DNA of 64,000 bases from contig NZ_BLAE01000003.1 in NCBI RefSeq assembly GCF_009687865.1, positions 233,838-297,837 of the forward strand. The letters are read 5' to 3'. Positions 17,717-27,846 of the stretch are shown piece by piece. A program made the position numbers and the translations under genes. The notes below the pieces were generated by a model. The model saw only the letters and a program-made list of their open reading frames with translations. It was not told the origin of the DNA and did no database searches. Position 1 is the first letter of the stretch; every line of letters begins with the position of its first letter. The DNA comes from Acrocarpospora macrocephala. GTDB taxonomy: Bacteria; Actinomycetota; Actinomycetes; Streptosporangiales; Streptosporangiaceae.

Positions 17717-19681
17717 TCACCCCGAGTCGGTTCGTTCTGGCCTGGGCCGCACGCGCGCACGGTCCAAGACGATCCCCAGCACGACGATGGCCAGCCCCGC
17801 CGCCAGGCCCTTGCCGCGCAGTTGGTGCTGGGAGAACCCGGCGACCACGTCGTAGCCGAGCGCCCCCGCGCCGACCAGTCCGCCGACCACCACCATCGAC
17901 AGCACGTAGATCAGCCCCTGGTTGGCGGCCAGCGCGACCGCGCCGCGGGCCATCGGGAGTTGCACCTTGGTGATGAGCTGCCAGGAGCTCGATCCGGCCG
18001 AGCGGGCCGCCTCGACCGTGGCCGGGGGCACGCCCCTGATGCCTTCGGCGACCAGCTTGATCGCGACGGGGGCCGCGAAGACGACGGCCGCGATGATCGC
18101 GGTGAACCGAGTCGGCCCGAATAGGCCGAGGATCGGGACGAGATACACGAAGGCGGGCATGGTCTGCCCGGCGTCCAAAACCGGCCGCAGCACCGCGTCG
18201 GCGCGGTCGCTCCTGCCGATCCACACGCCGGTGGCCACGCCGAGCGCCATCACCAGAATCGTCGCGACCAGCGTGGCGGCCAGGGTGACCATGCTGTCCT
18301 GCCAGAGCCCGAGCCCGATCAGCGCCGCCAGACCGGCCGCCGCGATGATCGCCGCCCGGGTCCCGCCCACGAGCGCGGCCATGCCCACCCCGACCGCGAA
18401 CACCAGCCACCAGGGCGAACCGGCCAGCAACGACTCGAACGGGTTGAGCAGGCCGTAGGTGATCACGTTCTTGAGCGCGTCGGTGAATCCGGACAGGCTG
18501 TCCTGAACCCAGACACTGGCCGCGTCCGCCGCCCGCCGGACATAGGACCCGATGTTCGCTCCGGCCGGGAATTCCGCCGCCCACACATAGGTATAGGACA
18601 GGTAGCCCAGCACGGCCGCGATCCCCAGCGCGACCGCCACCTCCACCCGCCGGAAAAATACCGATCTCAGGCGTCCGGTACGGCGCTGCGTCTCCACCCG
18701 ATGGCTCGCCGCCGTGGTCGCCCGATCGAGCACCACCGCCATGATCACAATCGCCAGACCGGCGTTGAAGGCCGCGCCGATATCCAGCGTCTGGAGCGCT
18801 TTCAGCACGGTCTTGCCCAGCCCCGGCGCGTCGATCAAGGCCGCGATCGTGGCCATCGACAGCGCCGCCATGATCGTCTGGTTGACGCCGACGACGATGG
18901 TGCGCCTGGCCAGCGGGAGCCGTACATGCCGGAGCGACTGCGCCGACGTGGCGCCCAGCGACGAGCTGGCCTCCAGCGTCACCGGGGACACCTCGCGGAT
19001 GGCGTGCGCGGTGATCCGGATCGCCGGGGGAATCGCGTAGATCATCGTGGCGATGGTCGCGCTGGCCGGGCCGATCAGGAAGAACAGCGTCAACGGCGCC
19101 AGATACACGAACGTCGGCATCGTCTGCATGAAATCCAGCACCGGCGTGACGAACCGGTTAAAACGCCCGCTCAGCCCCGCCCACACGCCCAGCGGAATCC
19201 CCACCGCCAGCGAGTACGCCACCGCGGTCAGCGTCAGCGCGAGCGTGTCCATGCTCTCCGCCCAGAGCCCCAGCAGCCCGAACGACACGAACCCGGCCAC
19301 GGTCAGCAACGCCACCCGGATATTTCCGAATATGTACGTCACGGCGGCCGCGAGCGCCACCACGCCCAGCCAGCCGAGCACCGGCACCGGACGCCCGAAC
19401 GACGGCTGGCTGATCAGCGCCTGCACGAATTTAACGGACTCATCCAGGATGAGCCGGATGTAGTTGACGAAGTACAAGAAGAACGGATTGCTGTTGCGGT
19501 TGTCGTCGACCGTGTCCCACGCCTCGTTGACGCCCTCGTGCAGCGGCGTCAGCTCGGCCCCGCCCAGCGCCAGCGTGTCCCGGCCGGCCAGCAACGCGTG
19601 CCCGAGCACCCACGCCGCCACGATCGCCCCGGCCAGGTAACGGCGGGCGGGCAACCGCGCGGGCACGCTGAGCGTGATCAT
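17717..19681 (-). CDS. Glycine betaine ABC transporter permease, two permease domains fused
   Basis: 654 residues containing two BPD_transp_1 permease units in one chain. The first EAA-type loop is [30 protein letters not shown] and the second is [30 protein letters not shown]. Each unit has the characteristic QTMP-FVYL motif ([30 protein letters not shown]). ProW/OpuAB normally homodimerises; a tandem fusion makes a complete pore from one gene. It starts inside the ATPase stop (ATGA) and ends 13 bp before the binding protein. Confidence 0.93.
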   Translation of the reverse strand: MITLSVPARLPARRYLAGAIVAAWVLGHALLAGRDTLALGGAELTPLHEGVNEAWDTVDDNRNSNPFFLYFVNYIRLILDESVKFVQALISQPSFGRPVPVLGWLGVVALAAAVTYIFGNIRVALLTVAGFVSFGLLGLWAESMDTLALTLTAVAYSLAVGIPLGVWAGLSGRFNRFVTPVLDFMQTMPTFVYLAPLTLFFLIGPASATIATMIYAIPPAIRITAHAIREVSPVTLEASSSLGATSAQSLRHVRLPLARRTIVVGVNQTIMAALSMATIAALIDAPGLGKTVLKALQTLDIGAAFNAGLAIVIMAVVLDRATTAASHRVETQRRTGRLRSVFFRRVEVAVALGIAAVLGYLSYTYVWAAEFPAGANIGSYVRRAADAASVWVQDSLSGFTDALKNVITYGLLNPFESLLAGSPWWLVFAVGVGMAALVGGTRAAIIAAAGLAALIGLGLWQDSMVTLAATLVATILVMALGVATGVWIGRSDRADAVLRPVLDAGQTMPAFVYLVPILGLFGPTRFTAIIAAVVFAAPVAIKLVAEGIRGVPPATVEAARSAGSSSWQLITKVQLPMARGAVALAANQGLIYVLSMVVVGGLVGAGALGYDVVAGFSQHQLRGKGLAAGLAIVVLGIVLDRARVRPRPERTDSG

Positions 19682-20688
19682 CTTGCGATCATTTCGAGGA
19701 TCTCGGCGCTGGTGACGACGCCGAGCAGCTCACCCTCGCGGACCACCCGCACCGGGCGATCGGCGGACAGAACCGTGTGGACCGCCTCGCGAATCACCAG
19801 ATCGGGCGCCAGTTCGGGCCCGTCCAGCGGCTCGTCCGGCAGCGCCTCCCGCATGATCCACCGCAGGGTCAGCACATGCGACCGGGGCACATCGCTCACG
19901 AAATCCCGCACGTAGTCGTCGGCGGGCGCGCCCACCACCTCGTCCGGGGTGCCCATCTGCACCAGCGCGCCATCCCGCATGATCAGAATACGATCGCCCA
20001 GTTTGAGCGCCTCGCTGAGATCGTGCGTGATGAACACCATCGTCTTGCCCACCTCGTGGTGCAGCCGGATGATCTCGTTCTGCATCTCGCGCCGGATCAG
20101 CGGATCCAGCGCCGAGAACGGCTCGTCGAACAGCAGCAGATCGGGATCCACGGCGAGCGCCCGCGCCAGCCCCACCCGCTGCTGCATGCCCCCCGAGAGC
20201 TGGTCCGGATAGGAGTTCTCGAACCCGGTCAACCCCACCAGTTCCAGCACCTCGCGGGCCCGCTTGTAGCGTTCTGGCCGCGCGCTGCCGCGGATCTCCA
20301 GCCCGTACGCGACGTTGTCCAGCACGCACCGATGCGGCAGCAGCCCGAAATGCTGGAACACCATCGCCAGCCGATGCCGCCGCAGCTCCCGCAGCCGCCT
20401 CTCGTCGGCCTGCCTGATGTCCGCCCCATCGAAGAGGATCTCGCCGGCGGTCGGCTCGACCAGCCGCGTCAGGCATCTGACCAGCGTCGACTTGCCCGAC
20501 CCCGACAATCCCATCACGACGAAGACCTCGCCGGGCCGTACCGTGAAAGAGACATCCCGGACGGCGGCCACGCACCCCGTCCGCTCTTTCAACTCCTGCC
20601 GCGACAGCGTGCTGCCGACGGCGCGCTCCGGCTTGGGCCCGAAAACCTTCCACAGGCCGCGTACGTCGAGGACGGGCTGATCTTTCAT
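19678..20688 (-). CDS. Glycine betaine ABC transporter ATPase (ProV/OpuAA type) with CBS domain
   Basis: I prefer ATG 20688 (AGGT seven bases upstream) over GTG 20694; the product is 336 residues. Walker [11 protein letters not shown]-loop [11 protein letters not shown], signature [15 protein letters not shown], Walker [13 protein letters not shown] and switch [12 protein letters not shown] are all intact. An insertion after the first strand ([20 protein letters not shown]) is typical of betaine transporter ATPases. The C-terminus keeps about one CBS motif ([19 protein letters not shown]), which in OpuA senses ionic strength. It starts 7 bp after the choline dehydrogenase stop. Confidence 0.92.
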   Translation of the reverse strand: MKDQPVLDVRGLWKVFGPKPERAVGSTLSRQELKERTGCVAAVRDVSFTVRPGEVFVVMGLSGSGKSTLVRCLTRLVEPTAGEILFDGADIRQADERRLRELRRHRLAMVFQHFGLLPHRCVLDNVAYGLEIRGSARPERYKRAREVLELVGLTGFENSYPDQLSGGMQQRVGLARALAVDPDLLLFDEPFSALDPLIRREMQNEIIRLHHEVGKTMVFITHDLSEALKLGDRILIMRDGALVQMGTPDEVVGAPADDYVRDFVSDVPRSHVLTLRWIMREALPDEPLDGPELAPDLVIREAVHTVLSADRPVRVVREGELLGVVTSAEILEMIAR

Positions 20689-20694
20689 GGGCAC

Positions 20695-22320
20695 CTAGGG
20701 TTTGCGGTAGAAGGGGGTGTGCTGCGGGGGTAACGGGGTGTTGCCGAGAATGAGATCGGCCGCCTTCTCGGCCAGCATCATGACCGGGGCGTAGATGTTG
20801 CCGTTCGTGACGTACGGCATCGCGCTCGCATCCACCACACGAATCCCATCCAGACCGTGCACCCGCATCGTGTCCGGGTCAAGCACCGACATGTCATCCA
20901 GACCCATGCGATTCGTGCACGACGGGTGCAGCGCGGTCTCCCCGTCCCTGGCCACCCAGTCGAGAATCTCCTCCTCGCTCTGAACGCCCGGCCCTGGGGA
21001 GATCTCTCCGGTGCTGTACGCCTTGAGCGCCGGTTGCTCGAGAATCGACCGGGCGACCCGCACGGCTTCCACCCATTCGCGGCGATCCTGCGCGGTCGAC
21101 AGGTAGTTGAACCGCAACGCGGGATGTTTCCCAGGATCGCTGGAGGTGATTTTCACCGACCCGCGCGCGTCGGAGTACATCGGCCCGACATGCACCTGAT
21201 ACCCGTGCCCACCCGCCGGAGCGGAACCGTCATACCGCACGGCGAGCGGAAGGAAGTGGAACATCAGGTTGGGATAGGGCACGTCCTCGTTACTGCGGAC
21301 GAACCCGCCCGCCTCAAAATGATTGGTCGCGCCGGGCCCGCTCCGGAGGAACAGCCATTGCGCGCCGATCCACGGACGATGCCGATATTTCAGGTACGGC
21401 TGCATCGACACGGGCTGTCCGCACCCGTGCTGGATGTACACCTCCAGGTGGTCCTGCAGGTTCTCGCCCACACCGGGCAGATGATGGACCGGCGTCACGC
21501 CCACGGCGCGCAGTTCCTCCGCGTTTCCCACCCCGGAGAGCTGCAGCAACTGCGGCGAGTTGATCGCGCCGCCGGACAGGATGATCTCCTTGCCGTGGAT
21601 CCGCTGACCATCGCATTCCACGCCGACCGCGCGGGTCCCCTCGAACAGCACCTTCGTGACGAACGCCCGCGTCCTGACCGTCAGGTTCTTCCGCTTCCGC
21701 GCCGGATCGAGATACGCCCGCCGCGCCGACCACCGGCGACCCTTCCGGATGTTCCGGTCAAACGACGCGAACCCCTCCTGCCGGAACCCGTTCACGTCAT
21801 CGGTCAGCGGATACCCGGCCTCCTGCACCGCCTCGAAGAACGCCGGGAACAACGGACTCGACGCGGCCCCGCGCTCCAGCACCAGCGGCCCTTCATGCCC
21901 CCGGAACTCGGTCCCCGGATCCCCCAGACAGTTCTCCATCTTCCGGAAATATGGCAAACAATGCGCGTAATCCCAGCTCGACATCCCCGGATCGGCGCCC
22001 CACCGTTCGTAGTCGAGCGGGTTCCCGCGCTGGAAGATCATCCCATTGATGCTGCTCGACCCGCCGAGCACCTTCCCGCGCGCGTGGTAGATCCGCCGGT
22101 CCCGCATGTACGGCTCCGGCTCGGACTCGTACTTCCAGTCGTAGAACCGGCTCCCGATCGGGAACGTCAGCGCGGCGGGCATGTGGATAAACACGTCCCA
22201 CGGGTAGTCCGGCCGCCCGGCCTCCAGCACGAGCACGCGCGTCCCCGGATCGGCCGACAGCCGATTCGCCAGCGCGCACCCAGCCGAGCCGCCGCCAACG
22301 ATGATGAAGTCATATGTCAT
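20695..22320 (-). CDS. betA: Choline dehydrogenase, GMC oxidoreductase
   Basis: 541 residues from ATG 22320 (GGAGGGG upstream). FAD-binding [20 protein letters not shown] signature 1 [20 protein letters not shown], signature 2 [14 protein letters not shown], and active-site His465 (HPSCTNRMG) with Asn508 (TNGNIYAP) are all present. Choline dehydrogenase oxidises choline to betaine aldehyde and can continue to betaine. No separate betaine-aldehyde dehydrogenase gene is visible, so either this enzyme does both steps or the partner lies elsewhere. The context of betaine uptake and demethylation supports the assignment over other GMC alcohol dehydrogenases. It is the first gene of the long leftward cluster and divergent from the IclR regulator. 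Confidence 0.88.
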   Translation of the reverse strand: MTYDFIIVGGGSAGCALANRLSADPGTRVLVLEAGRPDYPWDVFIHMPAALTFPIGSRFYDWKYESEPEPYMRDRRIYHARGKVLGGSSSINGMIFQRGNPLDYERWGADPGMSSWDYAHCLPYFRKMENCLGDPGTEFRGHEGPLVLERGAASSPLFPAFFEAVQEAGYPLTDDVNGFRQEGFASFDRNIRKGRRWSARRAYLDPARKRKNLTVRTRAFVTKVLFEGTRAVGVECDGQRIHGKEIILSGGAINSPQLLQLSGVGNAEELRAVGVTPVHHLPGVGENLQDHLEVYIQHGCGQPVSMQPYLKYRHRPWIGAQWLFLRSGPGATNHFEAGGFVRSNEDVPYPNLMFHFLPLAVRYDGSAPAGGHGYQVHVGPMYSDARGSVKITSSDPGKHPALRFNYLSTAQDRREWVEAVRVARSILEQPALKAYSTGEISPGPGVQSEEEILDWVARDGETALHPSCTNRMGLDDMSVLDPDTMRVHGLDGIRVVDASAMPYVTNGNIYAPVMMLAEKAADLILGNTPLPPQHTPFYRKP

Positions 22321-22420
22321 GACCCCTCCGCTTTTGGCCGAATCGTAGCGTCATACGCACCACGTTTCACTACTAGCAACAGAGATTTAATCGTTCTTGC
22401 CGGGCGGCTACAGTTGCGCC

Positions 22421-23212
22421 ATGGGCAACGAGAGCGGGGGCGTCCAGTCCGTGGACCGCGCCATCTCCGTGATGGAGATCCTGGCCCGCAAGGGCGAAGC
22501 GGGCGTCAGCGAGATCGCCGCCGAAATCGAGGTCCACAAGTCCACCGCTTTCCGCCTGCTCGGCGCCCTTGAAGCCCGCGGCCTGGTAGAACAGGCCGAG
22601 GATCGCGGCAAGTACCGCCTCGGCTTCGGCCTCATCCGCCTCGCCGCCGGCGTCGACACCCAGCTCGACATCACCCAGCGCGCCCGCCCCACCTGCCAGC
22701 GTCTGGCCGAAGAACTCGGCGAAACCGTCAACATCGCCGTCCTCCGCTCGCTCTACGCCGTCAACCTCGACCAGGTCCGCGGCCCCTCCGCCGTCACCGC
22801 CCACAACTGGGTCGGCCAGCTCACCCCCCTCCACGCCACCTCCAGCGGCAAGATCCTCCTCGCCCACGCCGCCCCCACCCTCCTCGAGCAAATCACCCTG
22901 GAACGCTTCACGTCCCGCACCATCACCTCACTCCCCGACCTCGAAAAAGAACTCACCACCGCCCGCACCCGCGGCTACGCCATCACCCTCGAAGAACTGG
23001 AAGAGGGCCTCAACGCCATCGCCGCCCCCATCCGCTCCTTCCACGGCGAGGTGGTAGCCGCCATCAGCGTCTCCGGCCCCGCCTACCGCCTAACCGAACA
23101 ACGCGTCCACGACTCAGCCCCCACCCTCCTCACCGCCGCCTCCGAAATAAGCACCCGCCTCGGCAACACCCACGACCGCCCCTCCGGCCCGTCGAACTCA
23201 TCAACTCCCTAG
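22421..23212 (+). CDS. IclR-family regulator of the choline/betaine locus
   Basis: 263 residues. The N-terminal winged helix (SVDRAISVMEILARKGEAGVSEIAAEIEVHKSTAFRLLGALEARGLVE) is followed by the IclR effector domain (from about residue 80; ARPTCQRLAEELGETVNIAVL, HATSSGKILLAH, ITLEELEEGLNAIAAPI). It is divergent from betA across a 100-bp spacer. By position it should sense a pathway intermediate and control betA and the genes behind it. There is no strong ribosome binding site before ATG 22421; GTTGCGC just upstream resembles the half-site near two catabolic genes. Confidence 0.92.
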   Translation: MGNESGGVQSVDRAISVMEILARKGEAGVSEIAAEIEVHKSTAFRLLGALEARGLVEQAEDRGKYRLGFGLIRLAAGVDTQLDITQRARPTCQRLAEELGETVNIAVLRSLYAVNLDQVRGPSAVTAHNWVGQLTPLHATSSGKILLAHAAPTLLEQITLERFTSRTITSLPDLEKELTTARTRGYAITLEELEEGLNAIAAPIRSFHGEVVAAISVSGPAYRLTEQRVHDSAPTLLTAASEISTRLGNTHDRPSGPSNSSTP

Positions 23213-23231
23213 TCCGAACCGGCCGGTCAGC

Positions 23232-23249
23232 CACCCCGATACCGGGGTG
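23232..23249 (+). terminator. Hairpin after the IclR gene
   Basis: CACCCCG and CGGGGTG with an ATAC loop form a 7-bp perfect stem 20 bp past the stop codon. There is no T-tract. Confidence 0.5.
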
Positions 23250-23442
23250 ACGGAACGGCTTGACTGGCGATTCGCGTTCGTGGCGATAATGCCTAGCCCG
23301 TATTCCGCGCTTGCCGCGGGTCCTGTTGGGAGCATGGGCTTGGGGGCTTTAAGGCAGGTTGACGAATAACGCGCAGAACATCGGCCTAGCTGGGCGTGAC
23401 CCAGATCCGGGCAGAGGGTCCAAAGCGGCGTGGAGGTACAGC

Positions 23443-23910
23443 TTGCGTGTCGTGCGGAGTTGCGTGATCGGCCTGCTGGCAGCCATCGTAGCTGCGTGCT
23501 CGTCCGGCCCGTCTCTGGAGGAAGCCGGCTCCATACTCGTCCGGGACGGCAATGCCGTCATGGCTTGGGACAACTGGGTGGACGAGAGCATCACCAACGT
23601 GGGCAGCCGCGACGTCTACTGCAGTGACGATAGTGGGTTCAAGCGCGTTTTCACCGCCACTGGTGAATTGCCGACTCTTAACCCCGACCCGGACAACAAG
23701 CTCGACGGAGCGGCGAGGCAGATCGGAGCCAGATTCGCCGAACGAGGTTACTTGCCAGATATCAGCAGCCTTGACCAATCAGACCTCACTGACGTGCGCA
23801 CCATCGTCTGGCTCAAAGAGTCGGCCGGGCTACGGTTCTTCTTCACCCTGACGCTGCCATCGGACACGAGGATCTCCGCGCACATCAAAGGCGAGACCAG
23901 CTGCGGGTAG
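23443..23910 (+). CDS. Small lipoprotein, unknown function
   Basis: TTG 23443 is favoured because GGAGGT lies six bases upstream and it places a lipoprotein signal (LRVVRSCVIGLLAAIVAAC) at the N-terminus. An upstream in-frame TTG at 23359 is weaker. The 155-residue product has its lipidated Cys near residue 19, then a soluble domain with two further Cys (VYCSD and the C-terminal SCG) that may form a disulfide. I recognise no family. It is flanked by the IclR gene and a convergent large hypothetical gene. Confidence 0.65.
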   Translation: MRVVRSCVIGLLAAIVAACSSGPSLEEAGSILVRDGNAVMAWDNWVDESITNVGSRDVYCSDDSGFKRVFTATGELPTLNPDPDNKLDGAARQIGARFAERGYLPDISSLDQSDLTDVRTIVWLKESAGLRFFFTLTLPSDTRISAHIKGETSCG

Positions 23911-23948
23911 TCTGCCGGTCGAGCCCGATGCAGAGCGCAGGGTTATCG

Positions 23949-25907
23949 CTAATTTTCGTAGTCTTTCGCCGTCACCGCAGAGAGGCTACTGGTGGCTCCG
24001 TCGGTTCCCTCTTCGATCTTCTTGTCAAAGGTTGAGCCGTCACCTGCCTTGTCCGTGGAGTCCGACCACGCCTCGAACATCTCGAATTCTTTGCTGTCCC
24101 TGAGAAGGTAGTCCAGCGGAAGTGGCTTGCCGTCCTTCATCAGGGTGGTCGGCCACGGTGGATCGGCGGGGTAGCCTCCCTCCCACAACCTGGTGGCGAT
24201 CTCGTAGCGCTGCGCCAGCATCCATTGGTCGCGCTCGCTGTCAAGCTTGCCTACTCGGGTGTTCGCCTGGTCTCCTTCCTCCCAGGAGTCCAGGTTCTTG
24301 CCCGTGGCGAACATGCCCGCCTGCCAGCCGAACCACCGCGCCGTTTTCTCGGGATCGGGACCGGGTAGCACGTTCAGCATGACGGAAGCGGGATCGGCGA
24401 TGATGCCGCGCATCCTCTCGTCGAACGCGTCCATGTCCCCGCGAACCTTCAGCGCTGCGGCGTACTCCACGCCCATCAGGTCGCCGATCGCGCTTGCCAT
24501 TACTTTGAAGTAGCCGGGATCCTTGGGCGGATCGCCCTGTATGGCTTCGCCATCGAGCCGGGCGGCTTCAACCAGGAGGTTACGGCGTAGCTCGCCCATG
24601 GCCTGGTCGAACCTGTCCGTGCTCCGCTCATCGGCGACGAAGGTCTTCAGAAAGCCATAGGTATCTCGCGGACTCAAATAGAAGCCCGGCGTCAGCCCTG
24701 GAATCGTCGAAAAGTGGGGCGGCGCGGTCATGCTGGAGGTGCGGGAGGCGCCGTCGTCGATGATCGCGCTGGCGAGTAGTTCGTGCTGGTAGGAGGCGGC
24801 GAGTTCGGCCATCGAGTCCTGGGCGGTGTGCGGGATGTCCTGGCCGAAGGATGCGACCGTGACGATCGTGTCGAAGGCGAAGCTTGCCGCGTCGGCGCTG
24901 TGTGCGCCCGGCTGCTCGTGGATGCCCGATCCTGTCGCCAATGCCCGGCCAAGCGCGTCCGCGATGTCATCGTCACCCTGCTGGGCGTACTTGAACAGCA
25001 GATTCATCCGCTCGGGGCGTGTCAGCTCCACCTCGGGGCGGCCCATTTCTGCGAACACCGAACGGACCGCCACCGGATCGTCGGCGATCACCCGCAACGC
25101 CAGCGCGACCGAGTCACGCGGCAAGCCGTACGCGCGGGCCTCCGGCACCTCCACACCGCGCCAGTTCCGCGCAGGACGCGCCGCGAACTCGTCCAGCACC
25201 AGCCGCGCTGCCCCTGCCAGCACCTCCGGCGGCGCGTCCGACCCCCGCAGTAACGCCAGCCGCTGCCAGGCCACCGCCGGACTCGCCGGAGCCGTCAACT
25301 CCCGCTCGTACTCGGCCATCCGGGCGGGCGGCTGGGTGGCCCGCAACGCCGCGCCGAAAACCGCCGAGAACGCCGCCAGATCCTCCCGTGCCGTCGAACT
25401 GCCGGTCTCCACCAGCAGGTGCGGCAACGCCTGCCGCAGCTGCGCGGGAAGCGCCGCCACGAACGCGGCCGACGCATCCGCGTCACCGGCCAATTCCGTG
25501 AGCTCACCGACGTGCTGATGCACCAACTCACCCTTGAGCGCCGCGCTGAAATCACTGTTGCCGAGAATGCCGGTGCCGAACATGCTCGCCAGGTTCCGGC
25601 CTTTGGCGTACGCCTCGGCCAGCGACATCCGCACCTCGGGAATCTGGACGAACCCGGCCCCGCCCAACCGGTTGGCAGCCATCGCCAGGTCGTAGCGGCG
25701 GCGCATCACCGGCAACTGGTCCTGCGCCCACGCGCTGATCTGCTCCAACTCGGTCAGCGCCGAGGTGTCCACCCCCAGCCGCGCGAACTCGCCCCGGAAA
25801 CGCTGCACGAACGCGCGCAACGCACTCGCGTCCGCGTCCATCGACTGGATCATCGCCAGCAGCCGATCCGGATCGACCCCCCGGAACTCGGGGCTGAAGG
25901 GAGGCAT
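23949..25907 (-). CDS. Large uncharacterised actinobacterial protein (DUF6571-like)
   Basis: ATG 25907 (or GTG 25910) gives about 652 residues with no membrane span or signal peptide. The N-terminal 100 residues are predicted helical (LLAMIQSMDADASALRAFVQRFRGEFARLGV, LTELEQISAWAQDQLPVMRRRYDLA), resembling WXG100/ESX-type helical hairpins. The long remainder is Ala-rich and helical, ending in a charged tail. It overlaps the preceding small gene by a few bases, so they are co-expressed. It resembles proteins I associate with DUF6571 in Streptosporangiaceae; that name is from memory and uncertain. A type VII-secreted or self-interaction protein is a possibility. Confidence 0.7.
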   Translation of the reverse strand: MPPFSPEFRGVDPDRLLAMIQSMDADASALRAFVQRFRGEFARLGVDTSALTELEQISAWAQDQLPVMRRRYDLAMAANRLGGAGFVQIPEVRMSLAEAYAKGRNLASMFGTGILGNSDFSAALKGELVHQHVGELTELAGDADASAAFVAALPAQLRQALPHLLVETGSSTAREDLAAFSAVFGAALRATQPPARMAEYERELTAPASPAVAWQRLALLRGSDAPPEVLAGAARLVLDEFAARPARNWRGVEVPEARAYGLPRDSVALALRVIADDPVAVRSVFAEMGRPEVELTRPERMNLLFKYAQQGDDDIADALGRALATGSGIHEQPGAHSADAASFAFDTIVTVASFGQDIPHTAQDSMAELAASYQHELLASAIIDDGASRTSSMTAPPHFSTIPGLTPGFYLSPRDTYGFLKTFVADERSTDRFDQAMGELRRNLLVEAARLDGEAIQGDPPKDPGYFKVMASAIGDLMGVEYAAALKVRGDMDAFDERMRGIIADPASVMLNVLPGPDPEKTARWFGWQAGMFATGKNLDSWEEGDQANTRVGKLDSERDQWMLAQRYEIATRLWEGGYPADPPWPTTLMKDGKPLPLDYLLRDSKEFEMFEAWSDSTDKAGDGSTFDKKIEEGTDGATSSLSAVTAKDYEN

Positions 25908-26209
25908 CACAACCGTCCGGTCATCTGCCGCCGATACCCATCCGCCCGCGACTCCGCCACCCTGACGGGCTGCCCGGCCAGCGCCTCATCGATCGCCGTC
26001 GCCAGCCGATCCGACGCCCGCCGCGCCTGGGTCCGCCTCCGGCCGAGGTCATCGCGCCACAGCCGCGCCTCCGGACCCAGCCACGCCAGTCCGCCGCCCA
26101 TGTCCTGATCGGCCCTCGCCAGCGCCCGCTCGGCCACGTCCATTTCAGCGAGAACCCGGCGCCGCAACTCCAGCAACGCCGCATGCATCGGATTCGCCAC
26201 CTCAGCCAT
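25907..26209 (-). CDS. Small helical protein paired with the large DUF6571-like protein
   Basis: 100 residues from ATG 26209 (GAGGG upstream). It is almost wholly alpha-helical by composition: NPMHAALLELRRRVLAEMDVAERALARADQD, a turn with WLGPEARLWRDDLGRR, then a second long helix. Size, helix-turn-helix shape and the W-x-G motif (AWLGPEA) recall WXG100 family proteins. Its stop overlaps the start of the 652-residue gene, a common layout for a WXG100-like partner and a larger effector or substrate. The function is inferred only. Confidence 0.7.
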   Translation of the reverse strand: MAEVANPMHAALLELRRRVLAEMDVAERALARADQDMGGGLAWLGPEARLWRDDLGRRRTQARRASDRLATAIDEALAGQPVRVAESRADGYRRQMTGRL

Positions 26210-26376
26210 CCCGGGCCCTCACTCCCGTGTGAATACTCCCTTCCACTCCGTGATTCTTCCTCACCTACGGTCTGGGCGCCCGGCACACTACACAGGACTT
26301 CCCCCGCAGCGATATCACCGAAGTCAGTCGGTGGGATGGGCTCCGAGCGTGTGGAGCGCGCGATCACCCGTTCGGC

Positions 26377-26634
26377 ATGTTCCTGGTTCATGTCGCGGTG
26401 GCGGCGCTGACCGGCTGGTGGCTGTATCGGGGTGAGCGCGCGGTCTGGCTGATGTTGCGCCTGGGGGCGCGGGCGTCCCTTTCCGTGCTGCGCTGGGTCT
26501 TCGCGGTGTTCCACCCGCAGCTCCCGCCCGTACGACGGCAGGTTCCGGCGGCCGAGCCCGAAGTCTTCGCCGACCGTGAGATCGCGAACGCGGTCAGCCG
26601 TCGTGGCCCTCCCGTGGCGGTTCTCGCCAGCTGA
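26377..26634 (+). pseudogene. Truncated copy of the nearby copper-locus membrane protein
   Basis: The 85 codons align with the C-terminal 80 residues of the protein at 27213-27764: both have a MLVLH/MFLVH start, WLARGEAALW against WLYRGERAVW, and the ending SRRGPP near the C-terminus. The N-terminal two-thirds is missing; upstream codons read only HPFG before similarity stops, with no signal or ribosome binding site. It is probably a deletion remnant of a duplicated gene. Confidence 0.6.
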
Positions 26635-26836
26635 ACCCGGTCGACCCTTTGGTGATCAGGCGCTCCCTGCTGGGTGGCGTTTGGGCCGAGAATTCTCCGT
26701 TCCGCCCTGTCGCGGCATGTGACCAGTCGCTGGTTCATCTCCTCACCGGCTGACCTTCAGGCAGCACCGGTTCTTTCCGGGCGGGTCCCTCCGTCCGGCT
26801 GTCGTCGTACGCCTTTTCGCGACCCGGAGTACGCCC

Positions 26837-27159
26837 ATGCCCCCAAGCGCCTTACGCCTGTCCCAGGTGATCTGCAGGTACGGAAAGCAGCTCGCGGTGG
26901 ACCGCGTTGACCTCGACCTCGCCCCCGGCGAGCACCTGGCCGTCACCGGCACCAACGGCTCGGGCAAGAGCACCCTGCTGCGCGCCGTCCTGGGACTTCA
27001 CCGCGCGGCGGGCGGGGTGATCGAGGTCGCCGGTCGGCACGCGCGCAGCTCCGCCGAGTGGGCGCGGCGCCGCTCGGAGGTGGCCTGGGTGCCGCAGCGA
27101 CAGGCGGTGGGCCGCGGTTCCCGCTGCTGGCTGACGAGCCGACGGCGGCGCTCGTTTGA
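26837..27159 (+). pseudogene. Decayed zinc-type ABC ATPase (AztA/ZnuC-like)
   Basis: The first about 95 codons are a normal ABC ATPase start: RLSQVICRYGKQLAVDRVDL, Walker A TGTNGSGKST and AWVPQRQAVGR at the Q-loop. After Gly-Arg (about 27114) a two-base frameshift occurs; in the new frame the DNA reads FPLLADEPTAALV and then a stop (27157-27159). FPLL follows the Q-loop in intact AztA proteins, whereas ADEPTAAL is the Walker B region, so the signature motif and helical domain between them have been deleted. The gene cannot make a working ATPase. No permease partner is present. Confidence 0.8.
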
Positions 27160-27212
27160 CGTCCTGTGGCGGGTTCAAGGGCGCCCGGTACGCGTGGAAT
27201 GATTGCCGCATC

Positions 27213-27764
27213 ATGTCCGCGACCATGCCCCTCCGCCTTGCCCGCGCCGCGGTTTTCGCCGTCGTCTGCGCGGGTCTTAGCGCACTGGCGCATGTCTTCG
27301 GCGGAGGTTCGGTACCGGTGCCGGGCCTGATCGGCGGGTTCGGGCTGGCGTTCGCCGCCGCGCTCCCGCTGTCCGGGCGGGAACGGTCGTTCGGCGTGAT
27401 CCTGGGGCTGCTCGCCGGGCTGCAGGCCGGGCTGCATCTGCTGTTCTCGCTGGCGCACACGATGTCGGCGGCCGAACCGTTCGGGCATGTTCACTCCGGG
27501 CTGGTGCCCGGACTCGGGATGCTCGTGCTGCACGGCTGGGCGGTCGGCCTGATCGCGATGTGGCTGGCCCGCGGCGAAGCCGCCCTGTGGGGACTGCTCC
27601 GCCGCCTGGTCGTACGGCTCTGCCTGATCCTCGCCGTCCACCCCGACCCCGCCTGGACGTATCGGGTCAGGCCCTGGCGCGCCGAGCCGGCGATCACGCG
27701 GTCGGCGCCGCTCCGGCACGCGCTGAGCAGGCGTGGCCCGCCGGAGGTTGTCAGCGCCGCCTGA
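27213..27764 (+). CDS. Multi-spanning membrane protein linked to copper chaperone
   Basis: 183 residues from ATG 27213 with about four hydrophobic segments (ARAAVFAVVCAGLSALAHVFG, LIGGFGLAFAAALPL, FGVILGLLAGLQAGLHLLFS and MLVLHGWAVGLIAMWLARGE). His-rich membrane motifs (LSALAH, GLHLLFSLAH, PFGHVHSG) could bind metal. Related proteins sit beside YcnI/PCu(A)C copper genes in other actinomycetes, which matches the next gene. The cytoplasmic tail ends SRRGPPEVVSAA, shared with the truncated copy upstream. Confidence 0.75.
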   Translation: MSATMPLRLARAAVFAVVCAGLSALAHVFGGGSVPVPGLIGGFGLAFAAALPLSGRERSFGVILGLLAGLQAGLHLLFSLAHTMSAAEPFGHVHSGLVPGLGMLVLHGWAVGLIAMWLARGEAALWGLLRRLVVRLCLILAVHPDPAWTYRVRPWRAEPAITRSAPLRHALSRRGPPEVVSAA

Positions 27765-27846
27765 TCCAGGTGGCGCCACTCGTTTCATCGACCCCCGAGG
27801 TCGATCTCCTGTGACAACCTCCCAGCTCGTCATGAAAGGCATGACC

